Shown: positions 1 to 8,559, numbered from the stretch's first letter. The stretch is 64,000 nucleotides of DNA from Bacteroidales bacterium (GCA_017522065.1 JAFXAD010000062.1:1-64000); one strand, 5' to 3'. Numbers and translations are program-made. The notes: a model not told the origin generated them from the sequence alone.

Positions 1-34
1 CACATCTCACATCTCACATCTCACATCTCCGCTC
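1..34. repeat. Family A tandem repeat (CACATCTCA type)
   Basis: About four tandem copies of CACATCT/CACATCTC run from the window edge to the stop codon of the nfeD-like gene. The same motif recurs at 35299-35366, 35837-35909, 43396-43420 and 45137-45206. The left boundary lies outside the window. Confidence 0.85.
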
Positions 35-1366
35 TCAATGCGTTTTAACCACAAGGCTTCCGTTGACGTAGTCTATCACCGTGACAGGACTGCCCTGCTC
101 GATGTATCCTATCTGAGCCACTGCATCGTATGTACGTCCATCGATAGTTATTTTGCCTGCAGGACGAAGTATGGTAGCTGCCACACCTTCGCGGCCTATC
201 ATCGACTGTTCACGACTGTCGGCAACGGTGAAGCCTTCCGATGTGTCTTCGGTCGTATTCAAAGCCAAACCGCCAAACAAAGTACTCTCGAACAGCTTCT
301 TACCCAACCAGATACTCAACGGCAAAGCAACCGCGAGTGCCACCAGTACAATCATCAGCCTGTTGCTGATTACTTCCGTCGGAACATTCGAAAAATCGAA
401 ACCGATATTGCCTATCATGCTGAAAACCAATCCAGCCACAAGACAGACTATACCCAATATTCCTGACACTCCGAATCCCGGAAACACGAATATCTCCAAG
501 GCTATCAGCACTATACCGATAATGAAGATTATTATTTCCCAGTAGGTCGCCAGACCTTCGAGGTAGAGCGGTGCAAAGTAGAGCGCTGCTGCCGACAGTG
601 CCAGGATAAGCGGAAACCCGATGCCTGGTTGCTGCAATTCGAAATATATACCACCTATAATCAACATGATTAGTATCCCCGAGACAATAGGCGTAATCAA
701 AAATCCAATGACCTTGTCAATAAACGTATAGCGTTGTTCCTTAATGACATAGTCATCAACACCGGCATGCCTCAACAATTCTGGCACACTCTCGACCTCG
801 GCCTCGCAATAACCGTATTCTATAGCTTCTTTTGTAGTGAACGTCAACACCTTGCCACTATCACTGACGCCTTCTACATATATATCGGGATCGACCATTG
901 CCTGAGCGATGTCGGGTCGACGTCCCTGCGATTCGGCTGTTGTGCGCATGAGCGAGCGCATATAGCTCTGGTACTTGTCGGGCTGCACCTCGCCGGTTTG
1001 GTCAACCACCGTTGCGGCGCCTATCGAAGAGCCGCTGCGCATGTAGATGGAATCGCACGCTATGGAAATCAAGGCTCCTGCCGACGCAGCATTGTTGTCA
1101 ATGAATGCCCATACCGGGATTTCCGACTGCAGAAACGAGGTCCTGATTTTGTCGGCATCGTCGAGCGTGCCGCCAAACGTGTTGATTCTCACGACGACGA
1201 TGTCGGCTTTCTCTTCGCGGGCTTCCTCCAGGGCTTTCTCCACCCGCATAGTGGCCGGAGGCGCTATTTCCTCATCGATGGCGAACTGATATACAACTGT
1301 TTTGTTCTGCGCATTAGAAACAAACGGAGCTATTGCGGCAAGAATCAGGAATAATATCTTTTTCAT
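35..1366 (-). CDS. nfeD: NfeD-like membrane-bound ClpP-class serine protease
   Basis: This 443-residue protein belongs to the NfeD/ClpP-class membrane proteases, which in other species cleave membrane-associated partners such as stomatins. Residues 1-19 look like a signal peptide. A ClpP/S49-like domain follows at about 25-210, with the likely nucleophile Ser95 in NAASAGALIS. Several hydrophobic segments span about 215-360. The C-terminal 60-70 residues (IGREGVAATILRPAGKI) look like the NfeD OB-fold domain. Its ATG overlaps the TGA of the upstream phosphatase gene by 4 bp, so the two are probably cotranscribed and translationally coupled. A family A repeat begins directly after the stop. No stomatin gene is visible next to it. 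The family is clear; the substrate is unknown. Confidence 0.9.
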   Translation of the reverse strand: MKKILFLILAAIAPFVSNAQNKTVVYQFAIDEEIAPPATMRVEKALEEAREEKADIVVVRINTFGGTLDDADKIRTSFLQSEIPVWAFIDNNAASAGALISIACDSIYMRSGSSIGAATVVDQTGEVQPDKYQSYMRSLMRTTAESQGRRPDIAQAMVDPDIYVEGVSDSGKVLTFTTKEAIEYGYCEAEVESVPELLRHAGVDDYVIKEQRYTFIDKVIGFLITPIVSGILIMLIIGGIYFELQQPGIGFPLILALSAAALYFAPLYLEGLATYWEIIIFIIGIVLIALEIFVFPGFGVSGILGIVCLVAGLVFSMIGNIGFDFSNVPTEVISNRLMIVLVALAVALPLSIWLGKKLFESTLFGGLALNTTEDTSEGFTVADSREQSMIGREGVAATILRPAGKITIDGRTYDAVAQIGYIEQGSPVTVIDYVNGSLVVKTH

Positions 1367-2190
1367 AATCCAAATTTCTTTATCTGAGTTATCAATTCAT
1401 CAAAAACCAACCGGTTTGCAGCCACCATTTCGCCTCCGTGAAGCCAATTGGTTCCGCCACTGAAGTCGCCGACTGCACCGCCTGCCTTCTCGACGATGTA
1501 GGCTCCAGCTGCCACGTCGTATGGCTTCAACCCATACTCATAGAAGGCGTCGACACGGCCACAAGCCGCATAGATGAGGTCAGCCGCAGCAGAACCAAGG
1601 CGTCGCACCCCATGGCTGTTGGTCATCGTCCACTGTATCAGTTCCATATACTCCTTGAGTTTTGAGAAATCGCTGTACGGAAATCCTGTTGCGATGAGCG
1701 AATCGAAGAGCTTGCCCGTGTTCGACACACCGATTGCGTTGCCGTTGAGGAACGCGCCATCTCTTCCGTGGCAGGCCTCGAAACACTCTTTGGACCATAT
1801 CTCGTCGACAACGCCAAGCACCATCACCGGACGCTTCATATCGCAACTCAATTGCCTGTCCTGCAAACCTATCGACACGCACGTCGGTGCGAAACCGTGT
1901 ATGTAGTTCGTTGTACCGTCAAGGGGGTCGATAATCCATACATAACGCTCTTTTCCAGACGATGACGCCGTCCCCTCTTCAGCAATGAATCCGCCGTCGG
2001 GAAGCAACTGCTGCAGACGGGTCACTATGCGCCGTTCCGACTCCTTGTCGAACTGCGTCACATAGTCGTGCAACCCTTTCGACTCGGTAGTCACCAAGCC
2101 ATGCATCTTACGGCGCTCGTCGGCAAGAAATTCGCCCACTTCACACGCCAATTCAACCACATTGTTACAAATACTCTTGTAATCAATCAT
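1363..2190 (-). CDS. Inositol monophosphatase family protein
   Basis: This 275-residue cytoplasmic Mg2+-dependent phosphatase is of the IMPase/SuhB/CysQ fold. The metal-binding residues are visible: Glu71-Glu72 in FIAEEGT, the WIIDPLDGTTNYIHG signature with Asp88 and Asp91, and a C-terminal YDVAAGAYIVEKAGG that matches the WDxAAG motif with Tyr for Trp. Its length is normal for the family. It is the first gene of a two-gene unit with the NfeD-like gene (ATGA overlap). The family acts on inositol phosphate, 3'-phosphoadenosine phosphate or sugar phosphates, and the sequence alone does not decide which. Confidence 0.92.
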   Translation of the reverse strand: MIDYKSICNNVVELACEVGEFLADERRKMHGLVTTESKGLHDYVTQFDKESERRIVTRLQQLLPDGGFIAEEGTASSSGKERYVWIIDPLDGTTNYIHGFAPTCVSIGLQDRQLSCDMKRPVMVLGVVDEIWSKECFEACHGRDGAFLNGNAIGVSNTGKLFDSLIATGFPYSDFSKLKEYMELIQWTMTNSHGVRRLGSAAADLIYAACGRVDAFYEYGLKPYDVAAGAYIVEKAGGAVGDFSGGTNWLHGGEMVAANRLVFDELITQIKKFGL

Positions 2191-2382
2191 AATATGTTAT
2201 GGATTTACATCAATCTTAAATCTTTAAGCCCTCACCCCCTTTCCAACCCTCCCTGCCTGCTTGCAGGCCTGCGACCGAAGTGGAGCAAACCCTAAAACGC
2301 GAAAAGCATTTTTTTATTTTGCAGTCCAGCAATAAAATGCCATATTAGAACGTTAAAAGGGTTCAACAAACTGACGTACCGA

Positions 2383-2892
2383 ATGACCGAACTCACTTTG
2401 CGGGCCATGGAGCCCGAAGATATTGACACAATTTACCGTTGGGAAAACGACCCCGACATTTGGGTCTACAGCGCTGTGCACCAACCTTTTTCACGTAATT
2501 CGCTACAGAAATTCATCGACGAATACAGCCTCCTCGACATCTACACGTCAAGGCAGATGCGACTCGTCGCCGCCGAACAAGGTGGGAAAGCGTGCGGCTG
2601 CATCGACCTCTACGACTTTGAGCCACTGCATCGTAGAGCCGCCGTCGGAATAATGGTCGACAAGACCATGAGGGGCACGGGCATTGGCACCCGCATGCTC
2701 AGAATGCTCGAAGACTTCGTACGGCAACATCTTGACTTACACATGCTCTACTGCGACATCAGCATCGACAACACCGCAAGCATACGTTTGTTCGAAAAAA
2801 ACGGATTCAAACCATGCGGCATCATGCACGACTGGATGCTCGACAGCGGAAGATGGACCGACGCAAAGCGCTATCAGAAAATCATAAAATAA
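2383..2892 (+). CDS. GNAT-family N-acetyltransferase (RimJ/RimL-like)
   Basis: This 169-residue protein starts MTELTLRAMEPEDIDTIYRWEND, typical of the RimJ/RimL-like GNAT branch. The acetyl-CoA loop (GTGIGTRMLRMLEDF, near residues 110-125) follows a VGIMVDKTMRG strand-turn. The C-terminal NTASIRLFEKNGFKPCG segment is the usual NxxAxxLYxxxGF motif. It is a cytoplasmic enzyme that acetylates an amine, but the substrate (protein N-terminus, antibiotic or polyamine) cannot be told. It lies 110 bp before mltG, separated by a family B repeat. Confidence 0.88.
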   Translation: MTELTLRAMEPEDIDTIYRWENDPDIWVYSAVHQPFSRNSLQKFIDEYSLLDIYTSRQMRLVAAEQGGKACGCIDLYDFEPLHRRAAVGIMVDKTMRGTGIGTRMLRMLEDFVRQHLDLHMLYCDISIDNTASIRLFEKNGFKPCGIMHDWMLDSGRWTDAKRYQKIIK

Positions 2893-2929
2893 CCACTATA
2901 ATTCAAGCAATCCACGTTTTTGCAAGCAA

Positions 2930-3000
2930 AAACCCATCAACCCCATCAAACCCATCAAACCCATCAAACCCATTAAACCCACCAAACCCATCAAACCCTA
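2930..3000. repeat. Family B tandem repeat (ACCCATCAA type) upstream of mltG
   Basis: Seven to eight 9-bp units of the form AACCCATCA, with variants AACCCATTA and AACCCACCA, fill the space just before the mltG start. Read in the mltG frame the tract has no stop and would encode Ser/Thr-Asn-Pro repeats. Related tracts lie at 20684-20701, 43311-43349 and 43421-43457. Confidence 0.85.
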
Positions 3001-3002
3001 GA

Positions 3003-4064
3003 ATGAAGAAAAAAAAGAAAGGCAAATCCACCACAAAAACCAGCAAGCGACAGAACGTCATATTCGGAACAATTGCAGTATTGCTGCTTATAGTCATTGT
3101 CGCATCCCTGGCGATATTGCGCAGCCAGAAAATGGCCAACAACGACAAAGTAACAATCTATATACCTACAGGATCCACATTCAACGATGTCGTCGACTCT
3201 CTCAATGCGCACCAATGCATCGACAACGCTATGGTTTTCAAAACTCTGTCACGCCTGCGCCACTATCGCGACAACGTCAAGAGTGGATGCTATATCATCA
3301 AACCCCATGCCAGCGTATGGAACACCGTCACGAAACTATACTACGGAAACCAAGACCCCATACATCTAACTATCAATAAGCATCGGACCAAACAACAGCT
3401 GTGCAAATACCTCGGTAAACGCCTCGAACTCGATGCCGACACACTCCTCGCCCTTCTCGACAACGACTCCGTCTGTGCCGCCTTCGGACACACCACACAG
3501 ACCATCATAGCCATGTTCCCGCAGAACACCTACGACATCTATTGGAACATTACACCCTCCAAACTGTTGGAGCGCATGAACAACGAGAGCACAAAATTCT
3601 GGAACAACGAACGCATGGCAAAATGCAAGAGCCTCAATCTCACCACCGACGAAGTGACAACTCTCGCCTCGATTGTCGAAGAGGAGACCAACAAGAACGA
3701 CGAGAAAGCCAACATTGCCAGCGTCTACCTCAACCGACTGCGCAAAGGCATGCCGCTTCAAGCCGACCCCACACTGAAGTATGCCGCAGGCGATTTCACC
3801 CTCCGACGCCTGCTCAACATTCACATGGAGTCCAACAGCCCTTACAACACCTATCGCTTCAAAGGATTGCCTCCAGGACCGATATGCATCCCCAGCGCCG
3901 CCTCCATCGACGCTGTCCTGCAGAACAAACAGACCGACTACATCTATTTCTGCGCACGCGCCGACTTCAGCGGATACCACTCCTTCGCCACCAACCTGGC
4001 ACAGCACAACGCCAACGCCGCCGCATTCCATGCCGAGCTGAACCGCCGCAAAATCTACAAATAG
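3003..4064 (+). CDS. mltG: Endolytic murein transglycosylase MltG
   Basis: MltG cleaves nascent glycan strands in the periplasm and terminates peptidoglycan chain elongation. The 353-residue form begins with a Lys-rich cytoplasmic segment, then one transmembrane helix (about 18-37), then the YceG-like domain. Diagnostic parts are MFPQNTYDIYW, LASIVEEETNKNDEKANIAS with the catalytic Glu, YLNRLRKGMPLQADPT, and NSPYNTYRFKGLPPGPI. The frame stays open upstream to 2814, but that stretch overlaps the acetyltransferase gene in another frame and is then a family B repeat. The ATG at 3003 gives a normal membrane topology and is preferred. It lies downstream of the acetyltransferase gene on the same strand. 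Confidence 0.93.
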   Translation: MKKKKKGKSTTKTSKRQNVIFGTIAVLLLIVIVASLAILRSQKMANNDKVTIYIPTGSTFNDVVDSLNAHQCIDNAMVFKTLSRLRHYRDNVKSGCYIIKPHASVWNTVTKLYYGNQDPIHLTINKHRTKQQLCKYLGKRLELDADTLLALLDNDSVCAAFGHTTQTIIAMFPQNTYDIYWNITPSKLLERMNNESTKFWNNERMAKCKSLNLTTDEVTTLASIVEEETNKNDEKANIASVYLNRLRKGMPLQADPTLKYAAGDFTLRRLLNIHMESNSPYNTYRFKGLPPGPICIPSAASIDAVLQNKQTDYIYFCARADFSGYHSFATNLAQHNANAAAFHAELNRRKIYK

Positions 4065-4162
4065 CAGCCAGCCTCCGCCGCTACAAACCATCGTCCCCAA
4101 CAAAAACAAAAAAAATTATAGCACTGACTCTCTAACAATTACACAGAAGCAACAAAAAATAA

Positions 4163-4193
4163 TTTGTCACTTCTAAGAAAAGTAGTACTTTTG
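4163..4193 (+). promoter_or_regulatory. Bacteroidota-type promoter of the SRP RNA
   Basis: TTTG at 4163-4166 and TACTTTTG at 4186-4193 are separated by 19 bp, matching the Bacteroidota sigma-ABfr consensus. The RNA would start about 6 bp downstream, at the 5' GGG of the SRP RNA. Confidence 0.8.
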
Positions 4194-4198
4194 CATTC

Positions 4199-4300
4199 GG
4201 GTAAGTCTTATACGGTCAGCTCCCATTGAATCCCCCAGGGTAGGAATACAGCAAGGGTGTTTGGTTGTAGCGGCGCGATATAATCAGCTTACCCTTTTTT
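4199..4300 (+). ncRNA. ffs: Signal recognition particle RNA (small bacterial type)
   Basis: The RNA guides SRP (Ffh) to ribosomes that make membrane proteins. The ends pair (GGGTAAG at 4199-4205 with CTTACCC at 4288-4294) and are followed by a run of six T, so the outer stem may also act as terminator. The apical part contains CCCCCAGGG, the loop GGAA and CAGCAAGGG, the Ffh-binding hairpin in the form seen in cyanobacteria, plastids and Bacteroidota. A well-spaced promoter precedes it. No open frame of note covers this stretch. It sits alone between mltG and the ZIP transporter. Confidence 0.9.
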
Positions 4301-4343
4301 ATTGTCATACCCCCAAAAAAATGCCAATTCAGCATTTTTTTTG

Positions 4344-4351
4344 TATTTTTG
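4344..4351 (+). promoter_or_regulatory. Promoter -7 element for the ZIP transporter
   Basis: TATTTTTG matches TAnnTTTG, lies 18 bp before the chosen ATG at 4369 and follows the SRP RNA terminator. A clear -33 TTTG was not found at the ideal distance. Confidence 0.5.
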
Positions 4352-4368
4352 CAAACTATTTATTTAAA

Positions 4369-5196
4369 ATGATATCTAATATTATATATTCTTATATACT
4401 GATTTTCGGTGGAATAGTGATTTGGGGCATACTTCTTCCCAAGGGTAAAAAACTTCCACAGATACTGCTCGACTCCATTACCGCTTTTGGAGGCGCATTC
4501 CTTCTTGGCTCGTGTTTCATAAATCTTGTGCCGCACATGTACGCTCATGGTTTTGCCATCGACGGAATCAAAATCGGCGTCGCGGTACTCATCGGTTTCC
4601 TGATACAGCTGCTCCTCGAATCGCTGACCAACGGTATCGAACACGGGCACAACCACTGCCACTGTTGCGAAGAAGAATCCGATACGCACCACCATGATTC
4701 TGACAGCACCTCGCACGAAGCGCACCATCACCACCACCACGACGGCCTGTGCCACGAAAACCACACACACCCCGTGACGGGGCTGATGATAGGTCTCAGC
4801 ATCCACGCCTTCCTCGAAGGAATGCCACTGGTCGACACCGACGGCACAATCCACCAAAGCCTGCTCTACGGCATCATACTCCACAACATTCCATTGGCTC
4901 TCGTACTCTTAACGCTCTTTGTCAACAACCGTTTCAGCCTCGCCAAATCATTATTGCTCCTTTCGGTTTTTGCCATAATGACACCCCTCGGATCGCTATG
5001 CAACCTGTTCATTGTAAGCAACGACAACACCGTCCAAGCTTTCATCATGGGCATTGTTGTCGGAATACTGCTCCACGTCAGCGTCAGCATCCTCTTCGAC
5101 CACGAATCAAAGCACAAATACCTCAAAATAATATTAATAATCCTCGCCTTCATAGCAGCATATTTCACTCCCGGCTGCCCCGAAATATATGGCTAA
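4369..5196 (+). CDS. ZIP family metal transporter with His-rich loop
   Basis: This 275-residue inner-membrane protein has about eight hydrophobic helices and a His/Glu/Asp-rich cytoplasmic loop (about residues 88-125) with repeated HH pairs. It is the ZIP (ZupT-like) layout for uptake of Zn2+ or other divalent metals. Conserved helix motifs include GLSIHAFLEGMPL and GIILHNIPLALVL, which hold the metal-site His, Glu and Asn residues. The frame is open back to 4261, inside the SRP RNA. The ATG at 4369, just after a promoter element, gives a proper first helix (MISNIIYSYILIF). It is apparently monocistronic. Confidence 0.92.
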   Translation: MISNIIYSYILIFGGIVIWGILLPKGKKLPQILLDSITAFGGAFLLGSCFINLVPHMYAHGFAIDGIKIGVAVLIGFLIQLLLESLTNGIEHGHNHCHCCEEESDTHHHDSDSTSHEAHHHHHHDGLCHENHTHPVTGLMIGLSIHAFLEGMPLVDTDGTIHQSLLYGIILHNIPLALVLLTLFVNNRFSLAKSLLLLSVFAIMTPLGSLCNLFIVSNDNTVQAFIMGIVVGILLHVSVSILFDHESKHKYLKIILIILAFIAAYFTPGCPEIYG

Positions 5197-5248
5197 CTTC
5201 GAATAAATAATTTATAAACTTGAACTTAACTTCAGATACACAACTATA

Positions 5249-5273
5249 GTCCCCCTCACTCCCCTTTCACTCC
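5249..5273. repeat. Dispersed 25-bp repeat, copy 1 (family F)
   Basis: A C/T-rich 25-bp string beginning GTCCCCCTCACTCC and ending TTTCACTCC is identical at 28054-28078. This copy lies just before the glycosyltransferase gene; the other lies inside a MITE-like element. Confidence 0.8.
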
Positions 5274-5288
5274 TTTCTAAACAATCAC

Positions 5289-7298
5289 ATGCTCCTCTCA
5301 GTCGTCATAGTCAATTACAACGTCAAGTACTTCCTCCAGCAGTGCCTCATGTCGGTGCAACAAGCTGCCGAGGAGCTTCGTCTGCACTATGGCGAAGAGG
5401 CTCAGACCGAAATATGGGTCGTCGACAACAACTCGACCGACGGATCGGTCCAGATGATCCGCGACACCTTCCCGCAGGTGCATCTCATCGCCAACAGCGA
5501 CAATCCCGGATTCGCCAAAGCCAACAACCAAGCTCTGCGCCAATGCACTGGCGACTATATCCTTCTCCTCAACCCCGACACCCTCGTGCAGCGCGACACC
5601 TTCACAACCTGCATCGATTTCTACAGGCAGCATCCCGACTGCGGGGGCCTCAGCGTCAAGATGGTCAACGGCGAAGGACAATTCCTCAAGGAAAGCAAAC
5701 GCGGATTCCCATCCCCTGCCACATCGTTCTATAAAATTAGCGGTCTCATCAAGCTCTTTCCTCACAACCGCAAGGTGGGCGCTTACTATATGGGCCACCT
5801 CGACGACAACGAGGTCAACGAGGTCGACGTTCTGCCGGGTGCTTTCCTTATGATCAGTCGGCAGGCCCTCGAAAAGACTGGACTGCTCGACGAGACGTAT
5901 TTCATGTACGGCGAGGACATCGACTTCTCGTGGAGCATCAAGCTTGCAGGATACAAGAACTACTATCTGCCGACAACTCGCATACTCCACTACAAGGGCG
6001 AAAGCACGCGCAAGTCGTCGATGAACTACGTCTACACCTTCTACAACGCCATGGCCATCTTCGCCCGCAAATATTTCAGCAAAGGTGGTGCCAAAAGCTA
6101 CACATTACTGATACAATGCGCAATATGGCTACGCGCCTCTGTCGACTTCCTAAAACGAATGATGGGCTGGCTTGCCCTTCCGATGCTCGATTTCGCAGCC
6201 TCATTCGGTGGCTTCCTGGCCATCAAGCAGATTTGGGCAAGCTATTGGGCTTCGAACATAAACTATTACCCCGGGTTCTATACCTGGACAATATTGCCGC
6301 TCTACGTACTGATTCTCCTCATAACATCATGGTTGGCAGGAGGCTATGACAAACCAGTACGCATCGGACGCATGATACAAGGCATGGCCACCGGAGCAAT
6401 GCTGCTGTTGGTATTCTACTCCCTGCTGAGCGAAGAGCTGCGTTTCTCGCGAGCCATCGTGCTGCTCGGCTCACTGTGGAGCATCGCGGCAACCATAGGC
6501 ATCCGAGGGATCCTCAACCTCTGCGGTGTAGAAGGCTACCGCATTCGGCCTTCGAGCAAACGACGCTACCTCGTCGTCGGTTCGACCGAAGAAACCGAAC
6601 GGCTGGAATCACTCTTCGACCAGATGGGAATTGAGCACGACGACATCATGGTAACACACGACCCCGACGACAGCATACTCTATGGTGAACTTCCCAACGT
6701 CAACGAGGTCATCTTCTGCTCTCGCGACATCACTATCAACAAGATACTCGACATCCAGGAACGCCAGTCCGACAAAGGGGTCGATTTCCGAATCCTGCCC
6801 GACGGCATGGATGTGCTTATTGGCAGCAACTACATCGGTAGTCCCGACACGCTCTACACACCCGACTTCGGCAACATCGCCAGTGCCACCAACCGGCGCA
6901 GCAAACGCATGTTCGACATCGTAACGGCTCTGTTGCTCATAGTCCTCTCGCCCATCCTCTATTGGCCACAGAGACGCAAACGTCGCTACTTTGCCGACTG
7001 CTGGGCTGTACTCATTGGCCGCAAAAGCTGGGTCGGATATTCAAGACGGTCCGAAAGTCCGCAACCCTCAACTCCATCATCCCTTCAACCCTCCAACCCT
7101 CCAACCCTCCAACCTTTCAACCCTCAAACCCTCCAAGCAGAGTCGCTTCCCGCCTTGCGCCCAAGTGTATTCCGCACCCGCGACCGTATACCTCGAGTAA
7201 AAAACCCCGACATACAGCGACTCGACAGCGACTACGCCAACAACTATCACCTCTCAACCGACATGACAATCCTATTTATCAACCTCCTAAAAATCTAA
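5289..7298 (+). CDS. GT2 family glycosyltransferase with degenerate sugar-transferase-like C-terminus
   Basis: The 669-residue protein opens with a GT-A domain (MLLSVVIVNYNVKYFLQQC, VVDNNSTDGS, LLLNPDTLV) that should transfer a nucleotide sugar in cell-surface polysaccharide synthesis. Hydrophobic segments at about 295-400 anchor it in the inner membrane. After residue 420 comes a Rossmann-like region (RRYLVVGSTEETERL). Next are KRMFDIVTALLLIVLSP and, after a gap, LDSDYANNYHLSTDM. These two resemble the start and end of bacterial sugar transferases (PF02397), but most of the catalytic part between them is absent. A family B-like repeat encodes Pro/Ser/Gln-rich residues at about 591-616. The GT2 part is sure; the nature of the tail is an inference. 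Confidence 0.85.
   Translation: MLLSVVIVNYNVKYFLQQCLMSVQQAAEELRLHYGEEAQTEIWVVDNNSTDGSVQMIRDTFPQVHLIANSDNPGFAKANNQALRQCTGDYILLLNPDTLVQRDTFTTCIDFYRQHPDCGGLSVKMVNGEGQFLKESKRGFPSPATSFYKISGLIKLFPHNRKVGAYYMGHLDDNEVNEVDVLPGAFLMISRQALEKTGLLDETYFMYGEDIDFSWSIKLAGYKNYYLPTTRILHYKGESTRKSSMNYVYTFYNAMAIFARKYFSKGGAKSYTLLIQCAIWLRASVDFLKRMMGWLALPMLDFAASFGGFLAIKQIWASYWASNINYYPGFYTWTILPLYVLILLITSWLAGGYDKPVRIGRMIQGMATGAMLLLVFYSLLSEELRFSRAIVLLGSLWSIAATIGIRGILNLCGVEGYRIRPSSKRRYLVVGSTEETERLESLFDQMGIEHDDIMVTHDPDDSILYGELPNVNEVIFCSRDITINKILDIQERQSDKGVDFRILPDGMDVLIGSNYIGSPDTLYTPDFGNIASATNRRSKRMFDIVTALLLIVLSPILYWPQRRKRRYFADCWAVLIGRKSWVGYSRRSESPQPSTPSSLQPSNPPTLQPFNPQTLQAESLPALRPSVFRTRDRIPRVKNPDIQRLDSDYANNYHLSTDMTILFINLLKI
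7060..7136. repeat. Family B-like repeat inside the glycosyltransferase gene
   Basis: Tandem CCCTCCAA/CCCTCAA units lie within the open frame and encode a Ser/Asn/Pro/Thr/Leu/Gln-rich stretch (PSNPPTLQPFNPQTLQ). The tract is closely related to the intergenic one just downstream at 7301-7390. Confidence 0.85.
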
Positions 7299-7300
7299 AT

Positions 7301-7390
7301 AACCCTCAAACCTTTTAACCCTTTAACCTTTTAACCCTCAAACCCTTTAACCCTCAAACCCTTTAACCCCAAACATATCAACCCTTTTAC
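7301..7390. repeat. Family B-like intergenic repeat before prfB
   Basis: About nine units of the types AACCCTCAAACC, CTTTTAACC and CTTTAACC fill the whole gap between the glycosyltransferase gene and prfB. Confidence 0.88.
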
Positions 7391-7393
7391 CCA

Positions 7394-8506
7394 ATGACCA
7401 TTCCCGAAACAATAAAAGACCTTCAACAGCGCAAAGATGCCCTCAAACGCTTTCTCGACATCGACAACCTCCTCTCTTCCATAGCCGAAGAGGAGAAGAA
7501 AACCGAAGACCCCGACTTCTGGAACGACCCCAAGGAAGCTAAAAAGGTGATGCTCGAAATCAAAAGCAAAAAAACATGGACCACCGCCTTCAAAGCCGTC
7601 AATGACAGCTGCGACGACATGACCGTCATGGCCGAATTCTTCGATGCCGGCGATGCTACCGAAGAAGAGATGCTCAAACAGATAGAAACCACCACAAAGC
7701 TCGTCGAAGAGCTGGAATTCAAGAATATGCTACGTGGCGAGAGCGACCGTCTCGACGCCGTCCTCAGCATCAATGCCGGCGCTGGCGGTGTCGAAGCCCA
7801 AGACTGGGCCGAGATGCTTATGCGCATGTACATACGCTATGCCGAACGCAGCGGCTATAAGGTAGCCATCAGCAACTCGCTCGACGGCGACGGCGCAGGT
7901 ATAAAAAGCTGCACTCTGCAGATCGAAGGCGACTTCGCATACGGCTACCTCAAGAGCGAGACCGGCGTACACCGCCTTGTCCGTGTCAGCCCCTTCAACG
8001 CACAGGGTAAACGCATGACCAGTTTCGCCTCGGTCAGCGTCACACCCCTCGTCGACGACTCCATCGAGGTCATCGTCGACCAGTCGCGACTCTCGTGGGA
8101 CACCTTCCGCAGCGGCGGCGCCGGCGGACAGAATGTCAACAAGGTCGAATCGGGCGTGCGTCTGCGCTACCAGTACAAGGACCCCTATACGAGCGAAGAA
8201 GAAGAAATCCTTATCGAGAACACCGAAACGCGCGACCAGCCCAAGAACAAGGAAAACGCCCTTCGACTGCTGCGCTCGCAACTCTACGACCGCGAGATGA
8301 AGCACCGTATGGAAGAACAGGCCAAAATAAAAGCCAGCCAGAAGAAGATCGAATGGGGCAGCCAAATCCGCAGCTATGTGATGGACGACCGCCGCGTCAA
8401 GGACCACCGCACCGGCTACCAGACGGGCGACGTTACAGGCGTGATGGACGGCAAAATCGACGAATTCATCAAAGCCTACCTCATGCAGTTCGGCGCCGAA
8501 GCCTGA
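7394..8506 (+). CDS. prfB: Peptide chain release factor 2 (RF2), no programmed frameshift
   Basis: RF2 reads UGA and UAA stop codons and triggers peptidyl-tRNA hydrolysis on the ribosome. The 370-residue protein has the RF2 stop-recognition tripeptide SPF (about residue 199) and the catalytic GGQ loop (RSGGAGGQNVNKVESGVRLR, about residue 245). In many bacteria prfB carries an in-frame UGA after codon 25 and needs a +1 frameshift. Here the matching place reads TTT CTC GAC ATC GAC (7451-7465) with no stop, so the gene is read straight through. It ends 21 bp before a strong bidirectional terminator. Confidence 0.97.
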   Translation: MTIPETIKDLQQRKDALKRFLDIDNLLSSIAEEEKKTEDPDFWNDPKEAKKVMLEIKSKKTWTTAFKAVNDSCDDMTVMAEFFDAGDATEEEMLKQIETTTKLVEELEFKNMLRGESDRLDAVLSINAGAGGVEAQDWAEMLMRMYIRYAERSGYKVAISNSLDGDGAGIKSCTLQIEGDFAYGYLKSETGVHRLVRVSPFNAQGKRMTSFASVSVTPLVDDSIEVIVDQSRLSWDTFRSGGAGGQNVNKVESGVRLRYQYKDPYTSEEEEILIENTETRDQPKNKENALRLLRSQLYDREMKHRMEEQAKIKASQKKIEWGSQIRSYVMDDRRVKDHRTGYQTGDVTGVMDGKIDEFIKAYLMQFGAEA

Positions 8507-8526
8507 TGCAAACAGAAATAAAAAAT

Positions 8527-8559
8527 AAACGGGGAGACCATAAGGCCTCCCCGTTTTTT
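8527..8559. terminator. Bidirectional terminator between prfB and aqpZ
   Basis: A perfect 10-bp stem (AAACGGGGAG with CTCCCCGTTT) around a short loop is followed by T-runs on both strands. It lies between two convergent genes and would serve both. Confidence 0.9.

Noticed and set aside
4261..4368. Upstream start of the ZIP transporter
   Set aside because: It would translate part of the SRP RNA and its terminator. The ATG at 4369 follows a promoter element and begins a proper helix.
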